DNA from: Oscillospiraceae bacterium
GTDB lineage: Bacteria > Bacillota > Clostridia > Oscillospirales > Oscillospiraceae
Length of the DNA: 57,180 nucleotides
Direction: 5' to 3'
NCBI GenBank assembly: GCA_902795045.1
Contig: CADBJU010000006.1
Coordinates: 1-57,180, forward strand
The position numbers and the translations under genes were made by a program. This document shows positions 40,008 through 48,543 of the stretch, one piece after another. The notes beneath the pieces are model-generated. The model did not search any database, had not been told where the DNA came from, and saw only the letters and a program-made list of their open reading frames with translations. Numbering within the stretch: position 1 is the first letter of the stretch; the number at the start of each line of letters is the position of its first letter.

Positions 40008-42401
40008 ATGATGACTGAATTTGAAAAACAATATCTGGACGCTCGCAAAGAGCTGATCCTGAGCGACTTTGCTTCGCTCAACCCCATGCAGCAGGAGGCC
40101 GTGCTCAAGACCGAGGGAGCGCTTCTCATCCTCGCGGGAGCCGGCAGCGGCAAGACCACCGTGCTCATCAACCGCATCGCCAAGCTCTTGAAGTACGGCC
40201 GCGCCGGAGACTGTGAGGAGATCCCCGAGGACGCGGACGAAGAGCAGCTTGCGCTTTTGCGCGCCGGTGGGGACGAAGCCAAAGCCCTCGCCGCCTGGGA
40301 CCGGGTCGAGCCCTGGCGCATCCTCGCCATCACCTTCACCAACAAGGCGGCGGGGGAGCTCAAGGCGCGGCTCGAGAGCATGCTGGGCGAGGCGGCGCAG
40401 GACATCTGGGCCTGCACCTTCCACTCGGCCTGCGTGCGCATCCTGCGCCGGGACGCCGAGCGTCTCGGCTATACCGGCAGCTTTACCATCTACGACACCT
40501 CCGACAGCCTGAGTCTCTTGAAGCACATCGTCAAGGACATGGACCTGGACGAGAAGACCTACGCGCCCCGGACCATCCTCTCCGAGATGGGCAGGGCCAA
40601 GGACGACGGCGTTTCCCCTACGGAGTATCTCCGGCAGGCGGGCATGACCTCGGACCTCAGGCGAAGGAAGATGGGCGAGGTCTACGCCGAGTACGCCCGC
40701 CGCTGCTTTGCCGCCAACGCCATGGACTTTGACGATCTCGTGTACAACACCGTCAAGCTCCTGGAGGAAAACGCCGACGTGCTCGAGCACTGGCAGCGCC
40801 GCTTCCGCTACGTGCTCATCGACGAGTACCAGGACACGAACCGCCTGCAGTACCGCCTGTCCTCGCTTCTGGCCGACGGCTGGGGGAACATCTGCGTGGT
40901 GGGCGACGACGACCAGTCCATCTATAAATTCCGCGGTGCAACCATCGAGAACATCCTGAGCTTTGAGAGCCAGTACAAGGGCTGCCGCGTGATCAGACTC
41001 GAGCAGAATTACCGCAGCACCTCCCACATCCTGGACGCGGCCAATGCCGTCATCGCCCACAACACCCGGCGCAAGGGCAAGGAGCTTTGGACAAGTAAGG
41101 ACGGCGGGGAACTGCTGACCCATTATTTCGCCGACGACGAGCGGGACGAGGCCCAGTTTGTGGCCTCGCAGATCATGAGCGCCTACGGACGCGGCTCCAA
41201 CTGGCGTGACCACGCGGTGCTCTACCGTATGAACGCCCAGTCCAACCAGTTCGAATATGCCTTCAAGCGCAGCGGGATTCCCTATCGCATCATCGGCGGT
41301 ACCCGCTTCTTCGACCGGGCCGAGGTCAAGGACATTCTGGCTTATCTGAGCCTCATTTCCTCACCGTCGGACGATCTGCGCCTGCGGAGGATCATCAACA
41401 GCCCGCCGCGCGGCATCGGTCCGCGCACGGTGGAGACGGTGGGGGAGATCGCGGCGGAGCAGAATACCTCCATGTTCGAGATCCTGCGCCGCTCGGAGGA
41501 GTTTTCCGATTTACAGCGCGCCGGTGTCAAGCTGCGGCTCTTTGCCAATCTCATCCTGGAACTGAAGGACTTCTCCCAAACCCACCGTCCGGACGAGCTG
41601 ATGGACGAGCTGCTGGAGAAGACCGGCTACGTGCGCGCGCTGGAGGAAAAGAACACCACCGAGGACACCGCCCGCGCAGAAAACGTGCGCGAATTAAAGA
41701 CCAGCATCCTCACCTACATGAAGGAATCCGGCGACGAGACCCTGGAGGGGTATCTGGCAAACGTGGCCCTCTATACCGACATGGACAACTACGATGCCGA
41801 CGCGGACGCCGTGGTGCTCATGACCATGCACAGCGCCAAGGGCCTGGAGTTTCCCACGGTCTTCATCGTCGGCATGGAGGAGACCATCTTCCCAGGCACC
41901 CGGGCCATCGGCGAGCCCGAGGAGATGGAGGAGGAGCGGCGCCTGTGCTACGTCGCCATCACGAGAGCCAAGGAAAAGCTGTATCTGACCTCTGCCCACC
42001 AGCGCATGCTCTTCGGCCGCACGACCGCAAACCGGGTCTCCCGCTTCGTCTATGAGATCCCCGAAGAACATATCCAGAAGAGTATACCCAAAAACTACGG
42101 CTATCAGGACAGAGCGCGGGAAAGCGCCACATCCTTTGATCAGCCGAACCGCTGGGGCGCGCAGGTACGCCGCGAGCCGGCAAAGCCCAAAGCGCCCGCC
42201 TATCCCGCCCCCGCAGCGCCAAAGAGCGCCGAAGCTGTGAGCTACGCGGTCGGCGACAAGGTGCGGCACAAGGCCTTCGGCCCGGGCGAGATCGTCAAGA
42301 TGACCCCCATGGGCGGGGACTTCCTGGTGGAGATCAGATTTGAAGGCGCGGCCAAAAAGCTGATGCTCAGGGCTGCCGCCCAGCATATGACAAAAGCCTG
42401 A
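40008..42401 (+). CDS. pcrA: ATP-dependent DNA helicase PcrA/UvrD
   Basis: About 797 aa, starting at ATG 40008 or 40011 (MMTEFEKQYLDARKEL); earlier in-frame starts would lie inside the promoter. Superfamily 1A helicase, 3'-5', acting in repair and replication-fork or plasmid DNA unwinding. Walker A is AGAGSGKTT, motif Ia ITFTNKAAGELKARLESM, motif II IDEYQDTNRLQ, motif III GDDDQSIYKFRGA, motif IV RLEQNYRSTSHIL, motif V MTMHSAKGLEFPTVFIVGME, motif VI CYVAITRAKEKLYL. The linker reads Pro/Ala-rich near the C-terminus, and a Tudor-like end (YAVGDKVRHKAFGPGEIVKM) matches PcrA, where it binds RNA polymerase. It may lead a cluster with DUF1653 and CYTH genes. Confidence 0.95.
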   Translation: MMTEFEKQYLDARKELILSDFASLNPMQQEAVLKTEGALLILAGAGSGKTTVLINRIAKLLKYGRAGDCEEIPEDADEEQLALLRAGGDEAKALAAWDRVEPWRILAITFTNKAAGELKARLESMLGEAAQDIWACTFHSACVRILRRDAERLGYTGSFTIYDTSDSLSLLKHIVKDMDLDEKTYAPRTILSEMGRAKDDGVSPTEYLRQAGMTSDLRRRKMGEVYAEYARRCFAANAMDFDDLVYNTVKLLEENADVLEHWQRRFRYVLIDEYQDTNRLQYRLSSLLADGWGNICVVGDDDQSIYKFRGATIENILSFESQYKGCRVIRLEQNYRSTSHILDAANAVIAHNTRRKGKELWTSKDGGELLTHYFADDERDEAQFVASQIMSAYGRGSNWRDHAVLYRMNAQSNQFEYAFKRSGIPYRIIGGTRFFDRAEVKDILAYLSLISSPSDDLRLRRIINSPPRGIGPRTVETVGEIAAEQNTSMFEILRRSEEFSDLQRAGVKLRLFANLILELKDFSQTHRPDELMDELLEKTGYVRALEEKNTTEDTARAENVRELKTSILTYMKESGDETLEGYLANVALYTDMDNYDADADAVVLMTMHSAKGLEFPTVFIVGMEETIFPGTRAIGEPEEMEEERRLCYVAITRAKEKLYLTSAHQRMLFGRTTANRVSRFVYEIPEEHIQKSIPKNYGYQDRARESATSFDQPNRWGAQVRREPAKPKAPAYPAPAAPKSAEAVSYAVGDKVRHKAFGPGEIVKMTPMGGDFLVEIRFEGAAKKLMLRAAAQHMTKA

Positions 42402-42414
42402 AAGGGGAGTGCCC

Positions 42415-42669
42415 ATGCGCGACATTGAGCTCAAGCGCGTCTACCGCCACTTCAAGGGGGACTGCTATCTGGTGGAGGATGTGGCGCGCCACTCCGAGAC
42501 CGGGGAGGAGTATGTGGTCTACCGCAAGCTCTACGGCGACGGTTCCCTTTGGATTCGGCCCAAGGCCATGTTCCTGGAACCGGTCGACCGGGAAAAATAC
42601 CCGGATTGCAAACAGAAATACCGCTTTGAATTATTGGACATCCCGAGCAAAGCGGGGCATGAGGATTGA
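42415..42669 (+). CDS. DUF1653 family protein
   Basis: 84 aa from ATG 42415 (AAAGGGGAG; the GTG at 42409 is too close to the site). Small beta-rich domain: KRVYRHFKGDCYLVEDVARH, then EYVVYRKLYGDGSLWIRPKA, and MFLEPVDREKYPD, matching DUF1653, whose function is unknown; solved members are SH3-like barrels. It follows pcrA by 13 nt and precedes CYTH by 3 nt, so it is in their operon. Confidence 0.9.
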   Translation: MRDIELKRVYRHFKGDCYLVEDVARHSETGEEYVVYRKLYGDGSLWIRPKAMFLEPVDREKYPDCKQKYRFELLDIPSKAGHED

Positions 42670-42672
42670 ACC

Positions 42673-43170
42673 ATGAACATCGACGGCTTTGAAATCGAAC
42701 GGAAATTCCTGATCGCCATGCCGGACGAGGCGTTTCTCAAAACGTGCAGCGCTTCCGCAATCACGCAGACCTACCTTGCCTGCGAAGGGAACACCAGCGA
42801 GCGCGTAAGGGAGCGGGCATATCCCGATCACTGTGAATATACCCACACCATCAAGTATAGACTAAACAACATGCGCCGCATTGAGGACGAGCGGGTGATC
42901 GATGAAAACACCTACACCACACTCCTGAAGCGTGCAGACCCCGCGCGGCGGCCGATCCGGAAGGTGCGCTACTGCTTTGAGCATGACGGCAGGCTCTGGG
43001 AGCTGGACGTGTTCCCCTTCTGGAAAAACAGCGCGTACCTGGAAATCGAGCTGACCGGGGAGAATGAGGCCTTCACGCTTCCGCCGGGCCTGCGCCTGAA
43101 GCGCGAGGTGACGGACGATCCGCGCTACACCAACGCCGCCCTCTCGCTGCACATACCGGACGAAGAATAA
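42673..43170 (+). CDS. CYTH-domain protein (triphosphate tunnel enzyme family)
   Basis: 165 aa. The CYTH ExExK signature is present (FEIERKFLIAMPDE), with the beta-barrel strand residues in RVRERAYPDHCEY, KYRLNNMRRIEDERVI, PIRKVRYCFEHDGRLWELDV, and AYLEIELTGE. Members hydrolyse inorganic triphosphate or thiamine triphosphate or act as adenylate cyclases; the YgiF/NeuTTM-like form without a CHAD partner is likely here. The substrate is not decided by sequence. Confidence 0.9.
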   Translation: MNIDGFEIERKFLIAMPDEAFLKTCSASAITQTYLACEGNTSERVRERAYPDHCEYTHTIKYRLNNMRRIEDERVIDENTYTTLLKRADPARRPIRKVRYCFEHDGRLWELDVFPFWKNSAYLEIELTGENEAFTLPPGLRLKREVTDDPRYTNAALSLHIPDEE

Positions 43171-43185
43171 TAATCGAGGGAAAGG

Positions 43186-44505
43186 ATGATGAACATGAAA
43201 AAATGGACAGCGCTTTTGCTGATCGCCGTTTTCTGCCTGAGCCTTTGCGGCTGCGGTGCGCTTGAAAGCCTCAGGCCCGTGCCCACCCCTGCGCCCACCG
43301 AGACCCCGGCCCCCACGCCGGAGCTCACCCCGGAACCGACACCGGAGCCCACCCCCGCGCCCACGCCGGAGCCGACACCCGCGCCTACCCCCGAACCGAA
43401 GGAGGAGCGCGTGACCGTCTCCATCAACCGCACGGAGCTTTCGGCCATGGACCCCCAGAGCGGCCAGACCCGCATCCTGAGCTTCACCTATGACACCCCC
43501 ATCGTGGAAATGGAGTCCAATCCCGAAGCTGCAAAGAAGATCAACGAGTTCATCGCCCTGCAGAGCGAGGCCTTCTACACCGGCGAGAATTACGGCGACG
43601 GCTTCGGCACGGGCTATAACAACATGCTGACCCTGGCCGAGGACAACTATGGCTATCAGGTGGAGTCCGGCGCGGAGAACCCCGGCATTGAGATGAGCGC
43701 TGACCGCCGGGCGGCCGTGGTGCGCAATGACGGCACCGTCCTAAGCTTTCTCATCAACGATTATTACTATATGGGCGGCGCCCACGGCAGCACTGTCTGC
43801 CGCGCCTACTGCTTCGACGTATCCAGCGGCGAGCTGCTGACCCTTAAAACCGTCAGCAGCGATCCCGCCGCCTTCGCGGTGGCCCTTGCCAATGTCATGA
43901 TTATGCAGGTCAATGAGAGTGAGGAGCTGCAGCAGCGCATCGACCTTCTGAGCTCCGACCTCGCCTCCGCCCTCTCCGCTCTGGTGCGCGAGGGCTCCTG
44001 GTACTTCGACTATGACGCCATCGTCATCTTCTCCGATGACTATGAGATCTCAAGCCACGCCTCCGGCCCCGTTGCCTTCCGCATCCCCTATGACGCCGTG
44101 GCGGAGCATCTTGTGCCGCGCTATCTCTCGGTTGCGCCCGAGGGTGACGTGCAGTTCTATATCACCCCGACCGATGCCGTGGGTGAGGCGGACATTGAGA
44201 TCATCGACATGGTGCGTGTGGGCGATGGGGAGCAGACCCTGTACCTCATCGCAAACGGCAAGGCCCATGACGTGAGACTGACGAGCGTGGAGTATTCCGG
44301 CGCCTTCTATGAGACGGCCCAGCTCTGGTCGTGCAGCGTGATGGAGAAATGCGCCGTGCAGGTGTCCACCTGGATCCCGGACGGCATGCCGAATCTCAAG
44401 CTCAGCTACCGCACCGCCGACGGCCTGCAGAACCTCTACCTCACCCAGAGCGGTGAGGACGGAAGCCTCATCCTCATGGACGACAGCATCGAGGCCATCG
44501 GGTAA
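43186..44505 (+). CDS. Lipoprotein with PTPEP linker and DUF3298/PdaC-like domains
   Basis: About 439 aa (start 43186; ATG 43195 also possible, AGGGAAAGG upstream). A lipoprotein signal (KKWTALLLIAVFCLSLCGC) with lipobox LCGC gives a lipid-anchored Cys. A linker rich in PTPEP/PTPAP units (about 30-72) spans the wall. The extracellular part has SFTYDTPIVEMESNPEAAKK, YYMGGAHGSTVCRAYCFD, and DYEISSHASGPVAFRIPYDA, the DUF4163-DUF3298 pair known from RsiV and PdaC. In RsiV this pair binds lysozyme; here the role is unknown. A further C-terminal beta domain (LYLIANGKAHDVRLTSV) resembles an AMIN-like or stalk domain. Confidence 0.88.
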   Translation: MMNMKKWTALLLIAVFCLSLCGCGALESLRPVPTPAPTETPAPTPELTPEPTPEPTPAPTPEPTPAPTPEPKEERVTVSINRTELSAMDPQSGQTRILSFTYDTPIVEMESNPEAAKKINEFIALQSEAFYTGENYGDGFGTGYNNMLTLAEDNYGYQVESGAENPGIEMSADRRAAVVRNDGTVLSFLINDYYYMGGAHGSTVCRAYCFDVSSGELLTLKTVSSDPAAFAVALANVMIMQVNESEELQQRIDLLSSDLASALSALVREGSWYFDYDAIVIFSDDYEISSHASGPVAFRIPYDAVAEHLVPRYLSVAPEGDVQFYITPTDAVGEADIEIIDMVRVGDGEQTLYLIANGKAHDVRLTSVEYSGAFYETAQLWSCSVMEKCAVQVSTWIPDGMPNLKLSYRTADGLQNLYLTQSGEDGSLILMDDSIEAIG

Positions 44506-44513
44506 TGACACAT

Positions 44514-44613
44514 GGTCATGGCTTCGCGGAGCGAAGGAGCTGTTCCCGGGACGTATGCGGGAATAAAAGATCCTTCGCTTGCGCTCAGGATGACACATGC
44601 GCTCAGGATGACA
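44514..44613. repeat. Dispersed palindrome, copy B (with partial duplicate arm)
   Basis: GTCATGGCTTCGCGGAGCGA (44515 on) pairs with TCCTTCGC...CTCAGGATGACAC (to 44596); a further truncated arm GCTCAGGATGACA follows (44601-44613). It is in the 3' region of the lipoprotein gene and upstream of the rplU promoter. Confidence 0.75.
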
Positions 44614-44641
44614 AAAAATATCGCAAACAGTTAAAAAATGC

Positions 44642-44670
44642 TTGACAAGCTGTCCTGCCCGTGATAATCT
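44642..44670 (+). promoter_or_regulatory. Promoter of rplU-rpmA
   Basis: TTGACA (44642-44647), 17-bp spacer, TAATCT (44665-44670). Confidence 0.78.
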
Positions 44671-44676
44671 ATTCAA

Positions 44677-44754
44677 GCCGCATTGAAGGGGCAATCAAAG
44701 TGGGGCCTCGCCTCCGCCTCAAGAGCGAGTCCTGTAAAGAGGGAGGATACATTC
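44677..44754 (+). promoter_or_regulatory. Possible ribosomal protein L21 leader
   Basis: The ~78-nt 5' leader has a GACTCGC/CTCGCC-rich stem region (GCCTCGCCTCC...AGAGCGAG) and the AGGGAGGA ribosome site. Firmicutes carry an L21 leader RNA at this position that controls the operon by L21 binding. The match is by position and length; I cannot confirm the consensus fold. Confidence 0.4.
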
Positions 44755-45069
44755 ATGAAGCATGCGATCATCGTGACCGGCGGCAAGCAGTACCGCGTGG
44801 CCGAGGGCGACGTCATTTTCGTTGAGAAGCTGGACGCCGCTGCCGGTGAGAAGGTCAAGTTCGACCAGGTCCTGGCCGTGATCGACGGCGACAACGCCGT
44901 GTTCGGCAAGCCCGCTGTCGCAGGCGCGACTGTTTCTGCCAATGTCGTCAAGAACGGCAAGGGCGCCAAGGTCCGCGTTTACAAGATGAAGCCCAAAAAG
45001 GGCTATCGCCGCACCCAGGGCCACAGACAGCCCTACACCAAGGTTCAGATCGAAGCGATCAATGCCTGA
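44755..45069 (+). CDS. rplU: 50S ribosomal protein L21
   Basis: 104 aa from ATG 44755 (GAGGGAGGA upstream). It binds 23S rRNA in the large subunit. It reads [20 protein letters not shown], then [20 protein letters not shown] and [16 protein letters not shown], the standard L21 signature. It leads the rplU-rpmA operon. Unlike most Firmicutes no ysxB/prp protease gene lies between it and rpmA; only 39 nt separate them. Confidence 0.97.
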   Translation: MKHAIIVTGGKQYRVAEGDVIFVEKLDAAAGEKVKFDQVLAVIDGDNAVFGKPAVAGATVSANVVKNGKGAKVRVYKMKPKKGYRRTQGHRQPYTKVQIEAINA

Positions 45070-45108
45070 TTTTCCGCAACTGATTTTGACTGAAGGAGGA
45101 GCAACCTA

Positions 45109-45372
45109 ATGGCACATAAAAAAGGTATGGGTTCTACCAAGAACGGCCGCGACAGTGAGTCCAAGCGTCTTGGCGCCAAGAGAGCCGACGGTCAGTTCGT
45201 TCTCGCCGGCAACATCCTTGTCAGACAGCGCGGAACGAAGATTCACCCGGGTACCAATGTCGGTAAGGGTAAGGACGACACGCTGTTCTCCCTCGTGGAT
45301 GGCACCGTGAAGTTCGAGCGCATGGGCAAGGACCGCAAGATGGTCTCTGTTTACGAAGAGATCGCTCAGTAA
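45109..45372 (+). CDS. rpmA: 50S ribosomal protein L27, without the N-terminal extension
   Basis: 87 aa starting [30 protein letters not shown] precedes the ATG. L27 reaches into the peptidyl transferase centre through its N-terminal AHKKG tail. In most Firmicutes a ~9-residue extension (ending HFA) precedes AHKKG and is removed by Prp; here the mature form is encoded directly, consistent with the absent prp gene. The body ([20 protein letters not shown]) is normal. Confidence 0.97.
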   Translation: MAHKKGMGSTKNGRDSESKRLGAKRADGQFVLAGNILVRQRGTKIHPGTNVGKGKDDTLFSLVDGTVKFERMGKDRKMVSVYEEIAQ

Positions 45373-45378
45373 GTGACC

Positions 45379-45408
45379 AAAAGGCCGGACAATTTTGTCC
45401 GGCCTTTT
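45379..45408 (+). terminator. Terminator of rplU-rpmA
   Basis: AAAAGGCCGGACAA (45379-45392) and TTGTCCGGCCTTTT (45395-45408), a perfect 14-bp stem. Confidence 0.95.
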
Positions 45409-45604
45409 CTATCGTCGATTGAAAACATGGTTTTCAATCGAGATACTCGCGCTTATCGCACGCGGCTTACGGGGGACAAGCCGCGCTTGGTCGGCGCGAG
45501 GGTTCGCTATGCTCACCTATGGAGTTTTTGCCGAGGCAAAGCCCCGGCAAAAACGATTTGAATCATTCCTTAGTCCTTCGTTTATTCGATAAGGAGGGAG
45601 TCGC
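45409..45604. other. Hairpin-rich spacer before obgE
   Basis: Three successive hairpins: GATTGAAAAC/GTTTTCAATC (45418-45440), CGCGGCTT/AAGCCGCG, and TTTTTGCCGAGG/CCCCGGCAAAAA (about 45523-45552). No gene. It may be an old repeat element or an RNA leader of obgE. Confidence 0.5.
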
Positions 45605-46888
45605 ATGGCTTCATCTTTCGTTGACAAGGCCCGCATTTCTGTCCACGCCGGCAAGGGCGGAGACGGGGCGGTGGCCTTTCACCGTGAAAAATACGTGGCG
45701 GCGGGCGGCCCGGACGGCGGCGACGGCGGCCGCGGCGGAAACGTCGTTTTCACCGTGGACGAGAACATGTCCACGCTGATGGACTTTCGCTACAAGCGCA
45801 AATATGTCGCCGGCAACGGCGCGAACGGCTCCGGCAAGCGCTGCTACGGCAAGGACGGGGACACGCTGTATATCAAGGTCCCCCGCGGCACCATCGTCCG
45901 CGATACCGAGTCCGGCGCCATCATGCACGACATGTCCGACGGCGAGGACTGGATCGCCGCGAAGGGCGGCCGCGGCGGCTGGGGCAACATGCACTTTGCC
46001 ACTCCGACCCGCCAGGTGCCGCGCTTTGCAAAGCCCGGCCTTCCAGGCGAGAGCCACGACATCACGCTCGAACTCAAGCTTCTGGCGGACGTGGGTCTTG
46101 TGGGCTTTCCGAACGTGGGCAAGTCCACGCTCCTGTCTGTCGTGAGCAAGGCCCACCCCAAGATCGCAAACTACCACTTCACCACGCTTTTCCCGAACCT
46201 CGGCGTGGTGTACGTGGATGAGGGCGTGTCCTTTGTCATGGCGGATATCCCCGGCATCATCGAGGGCGCCTCGGAGGGCGCGGGCCTCGGGCACGACTTT
46301 TTGCGCCACATCGACCGCTGCCGCCTGCTTGTCCACCTGGTGGACGTGTCCGGCAGCGAGGGCCGCGACCCTGTGGAGGACTTCGAGGCCATCAACGCAG
46401 AGCTCAAGGAGTACAGCCCCGAGCTTGCCGAACGGCCCCAGATCGTGGTCGGCAACAAGTGCGATCTCCTGGGCGAGGACCGGGAGAACATCGAAAAGCT
46501 CCGCGCGCATGTGGAGGGGAAGGGCTACGCCTTTTTCGAGCTCAGCGCCGCGGCTCACATGGGCACGCGCGAGCTTGTGCAGGAGTGCGCCCGAAGGCTC
46601 AAGGAGCTGCCGCCCATCCTGCGCTTTGAGGCGGATTACGTCCCGCCCGAGCCGAAGGTGGACACCTCCGGCGAGCTCACCATCGAGCACTTCGACGACA
46701 TGTGGCTGGTGGAGGGCCCGTGGCTGCAGCGCCTGGTGGCGACGGTCAACTTCTCCGACTACGAAAGCCGCATGTACTTCGACCGCGTCCTGCGCGAGGC
46801 GGGCGTGTTCAAGCGCATGGAGGAGATGGGGGTGCGCGACGGCGACACCGTGAGCATGTACGACCTGATGTTTGAATACAAGGATTGA
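45605..46888 (+). CDS. obgE: GTPase ObgE/CgtA
   Basis: 427-aa essential GTPase in ribosome assembly and stress response. Residues about 1-158 form the Obg fold with glycine-rich helices (GGPDGGDGGRGGNVVF, AKGGRGGWGNMHFATPTRQV). The G domain follows: G1 GFPNVGKST, G3 DIPGIIEGAS, G4 NKCD, then LSAAAHMG (G5). The C-terminal ~75 residues (EHFDDMWLVEGPWLQRLVAT, FKRMEEMGVRDGDTVSMYDL) are the OCT domain typical of Gram-positive Obg. AAGGAGGGAG precedes ATG 45605. The stop overlaps the vanZ-like start (TGATG). Confidence 0.97.
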   Translation: MASSFVDKARISVHAGKGGDGAVAFHREKYVAAGGPDGGDGGRGGNVVFTVDENMSTLMDFRYKRKYVAGNGANGSGKRCYGKDGDTLYIKVPRGTIVRDTESGAIMHDMSDGEDWIAAKGGRGGWGNMHFATPTRQVPRFAKPGLPGESHDITLELKLLADVGLVGFPNVGKSTLLSVVSKAHPKIANYHFTTLFPNLGVVYVDEGVSFVMADIPGIIEGASEGAGLGHDFLRHIDRCRLLVHLVDVSGSEGRDPVEDFEAINAELKEYSPELAERPQIVVGNKCDLLGEDRENIEKLRAHVEGKGYAFFELSAAAHMGTRELVQECARRLKELPPILRFEADYVPPEPKVDTSGELTIEHFDDMWLVEGPWLQRLVATVNFSDYESRMYFDRVLREAGVFKRMEEMGVRDGDTVSMYDLMFEYKD

Positions 46889-47325
46889 TGGCGGAAAAAC
46901 AAAAAACGCAGGTCCGGCTGTTCCTGCTGTTGCTGCTGATTGCAACCCTGTGCTTTATCTGGAGCAATTCCATGGTGAGCAGAGAGGGCTCCGCCTCTCT
47001 CAGCCGACGCATCACCGCATGGCTCAACGGCATCGGCATCCCTGTGACGCATTATTTTGTGCGAAAGGCGGCTCATTTCTGTGAATTCGGGCTTCTGGGC
47101 TGTGAACTCATGCTGCTGTTCGGGCTCGGAAGCGGGGTGAGCCTGCAAAGCATGAGCAACGCTGCCTTTGCGGCTTTGCTTACAGCGGTAACGGACGAGA
47201 CGATCCAGATCTTTTCCGGCCGCGGCTCGCAGGTGCAGGATGTGGTGCTGGACTTCTCCGGCGCGCTTACAGGTATCCTGTTTATCAGCCTGGCGCTGAA
47301 ACTGATCCAAAAACGAAAAAACTGA
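46888..47325 (+). CDS. VanZ-family membrane protein
   Basis: 145 aa from ATG 46888, overlapping the obgE stop. Four helices (about 11-26, 52-78, 83-103, 118-136) and the family pattern YFVRKAAHFCEFGLLGCELM plus DETIQIFSGRGSQVQDVVLD. VanZ-like proteins are linked to lipid II or teicoplanin sensitivity and to acid/heat tolerance; the exact role is unknown. It is translated by coupling to obgE. Confidence 0.9.
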   Translation: MAEKQKTQVRLFLLLLLIATLCFIWSNSMVSREGSASLSRRITAWLNGIGIPVTHYFVRKAAHFCEFGLLGCELMLLFGLGSGVSLQSMSNAAFAALLTAVTDETIQIFSGRGSQVQDVVLDFSGALTGILFISLALKLIQKRKN

Positions 47326-47354
47326 CTTCTCTTTCGGAAGTCAGTTTTTTCGTT
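47312..47354. terminator. Bidirectional terminator
   Basis: AACGAAAAAACTGACTTC pairs with GGAAGTCAGTTTTTTCGTT; T-runs on both strands serve the convergent vanZ-like and DUF937 genes. Confidence 0.92.
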
Positions 47355-47366
47355 CAAACAGGCGGA

Positions 47367-47966
47367 TCAGCCGATCTGCTCAAGGAGATAGGAAAGAAGC
47401 TCGGAGCCGTTGACGGAGCTGTCCTTCTTCTGCCGTCTGGCGGTCCCTCCGCTGAACAGGCCCTTTACGATGCTGCCCAGACTGCAGGATTTTTTGCCGA
47501 GCAGCATGCTCAGCAGGCCGCTGAGATTCAGACCTTTTTTGCTTCTGCGCCTGGTGCCGGAGCCGAACACGGCGGCGGACAGAGCGCTCAGCAGTGTCGG
47601 GGCGATACCGCTCAAGGCCTTTGTGACATCCAGCTCGTCCAGGCCGGTCAGAGCGGCGAGGCTCGCCAGGGTGCCTTCCTTGTTGCTGCCGAAAATGTGG
47701 CTGAGGATTTTTCCGCCGTCGACGGTGTCGGCTTCGGCAATCTGCTCTGCGGCGGTTTCAGCTGCCGCATGTTCGGTCAGCGCACCGAGCAGGGAGCTTG
47801 CGCCTTCCTTGTCGGAGGCATTCTTGGTCAGAAACTTCAGCAGCACGGGCACAGCTGCAGGCAGCAGCTTCTTGAGACTGCTGCTCTTGACGCCGGTCTT
47901 TTTGGAAAGAGCGGAGAGTGCGGGCTTGGTCACAAGTGCATCGAGAAGAACGCTTAACAGATTCAT
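47367..47966 (-). CDS. DUF937 domain protein
   Basis: 199 aa, helical. The N-terminal ~150 residues show the DUF937 pattern (LLSVLLDALVTKPALSALSK, KLLPAAVPVLLKFLTKNA, GGKILSHIFGSNKEG, LLSALSAAVFG), a helical domain of unknown function. The C-terminus is Gly/Ser/Lys-rich (LSMLLGKKSC, GSELLSYLLEQIG). No membrane segment. AGGAGGGATC precedes the ATG. Confidence 0.85.
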   Translation of the reverse strand: MNLLSVLLDALVTKPALSALSKKTGVKSSSLKKLLPAAVPVLLKFLTKNASDKEGASSLLGALTEHAAAETAAEQIAEADTVDGGKILSHIFGSNKEGTLASLAALTGLDELDVTKALSGIAPTLLSALSAAVFGSGTRRRSKKGLNLSGLLSMLLGKKSCSLGSIVKGLFSGGTARRQKKDSSVNGSELLSYLLEQIG

Positions 47967-48030
47967 GGGGATCCCTCCTGTTTCTATATGGTAAAGTCAT
48001 TATACAACAAACGTCTGGAAATTGCACCAT

Positions 48031-48417
48031 TTATTTCTTCTTTTTGTGCGGATGAACCGACTTTTTTGACGCACAGGCGCGCATGGCCTCGTGCTCGCGC
48101 CGGAGCTCCCGGCACAATGCCGCCGCGCTCCATGTACTGTTCTGCTCCGTGACCACGGCCTTGAGGGCAACCGCCGCTCCGTTTTTGCGCATATAATCCA
48201 GCAGGGGAGAGCACAGCGCCTCCATCACCAGCATCTCGTCAGAAAAGAGTTCCTGGCTGTCAGACGGCCGGAAGCCCTCATGCCCCAGCAAGTACCCGAT
48301 CGGATTACCGAAGGCATCCTCCGGCACCTCGATCAGCGTAAGCCCCAACAGCCCCGCCGCACTTTGAATTTTCGCAAGCTTCTCGCCTGTAATATTATAT
48401 AGTAAGACTTTCGTCAT
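48031..48417 (-). CDS. DUF3783 family protein
   Basis: 128 aa from ATG 48417 (AAAGGAGCGG upstream). It reads TKVLLYNITGEKLAKIQSAA, a C-terminal part with KAVVTEQNSTWSAAALCREL, and a Lys-rich tail. DUF3783 is a small domain common in Clostridia, without assigned function. It is divergent from MATE with well-formed promoters in the 126-bp gap. Confidence 0.82.
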   Translation of the reverse strand: MTKVLLYNITGEKLAKIQSAAGLLGLTLIEVPEDAFGNPIGYLLGHEGFRPSDSQELFSDEMLVMEALCSPLLDYMRKNGAAVALKAVVTEQNSTWSAAALCRELRREHEAMRACASKKSVHPHKKKK

Positions 48418-48445
48418 AGCAGTCCGCTCCTTTGATGTGTATAAA

Positions 48446-48474
48446 ACTGTAGTATTAATCCCGCTTCTTGTCAA
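48446..48474 (-). promoter_or_regulatory. Promoter of the DUF3783 gene
   Basis: Minus strand: TTGACA (48469-48474), 17-bp spacer, TACAGT (48446-48451). Confidence 0.7.
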
Positions 48475-48480
48475 GAGTCC

Positions 48481-48509
48481 TTGCAATTTGCGCATTTGTG
48501 GTTTATACT
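48481..48509 (+). promoter_or_regulatory. Promoter of the MATE gene
   Basis: TTGCAA (48481-48486), 17-bp spacer, TATACT (48504-48509). The start codon TTG 48544 lies 35 nt downstream. Confidence 0.68.
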
Positions 48510-48543
48510 GTCGCAGATTTTGAATTGTCAGGCGGTGTCACCC

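Noticed and set aside
43270-43405. Short tandem repeats that could look like a CRISPR or minisatellite
   Set aside because: They encode the PTPEP/PTPAP wall-spanning linker of the lipoprotein; units are irregular and in frame.
45409-45604. Structured RNA or riboswitch upstream of obgE
   Set aside because: Three hairpins are present, but none matches a riboswitch layout I know; listed only as a hairpin-rich spacer.
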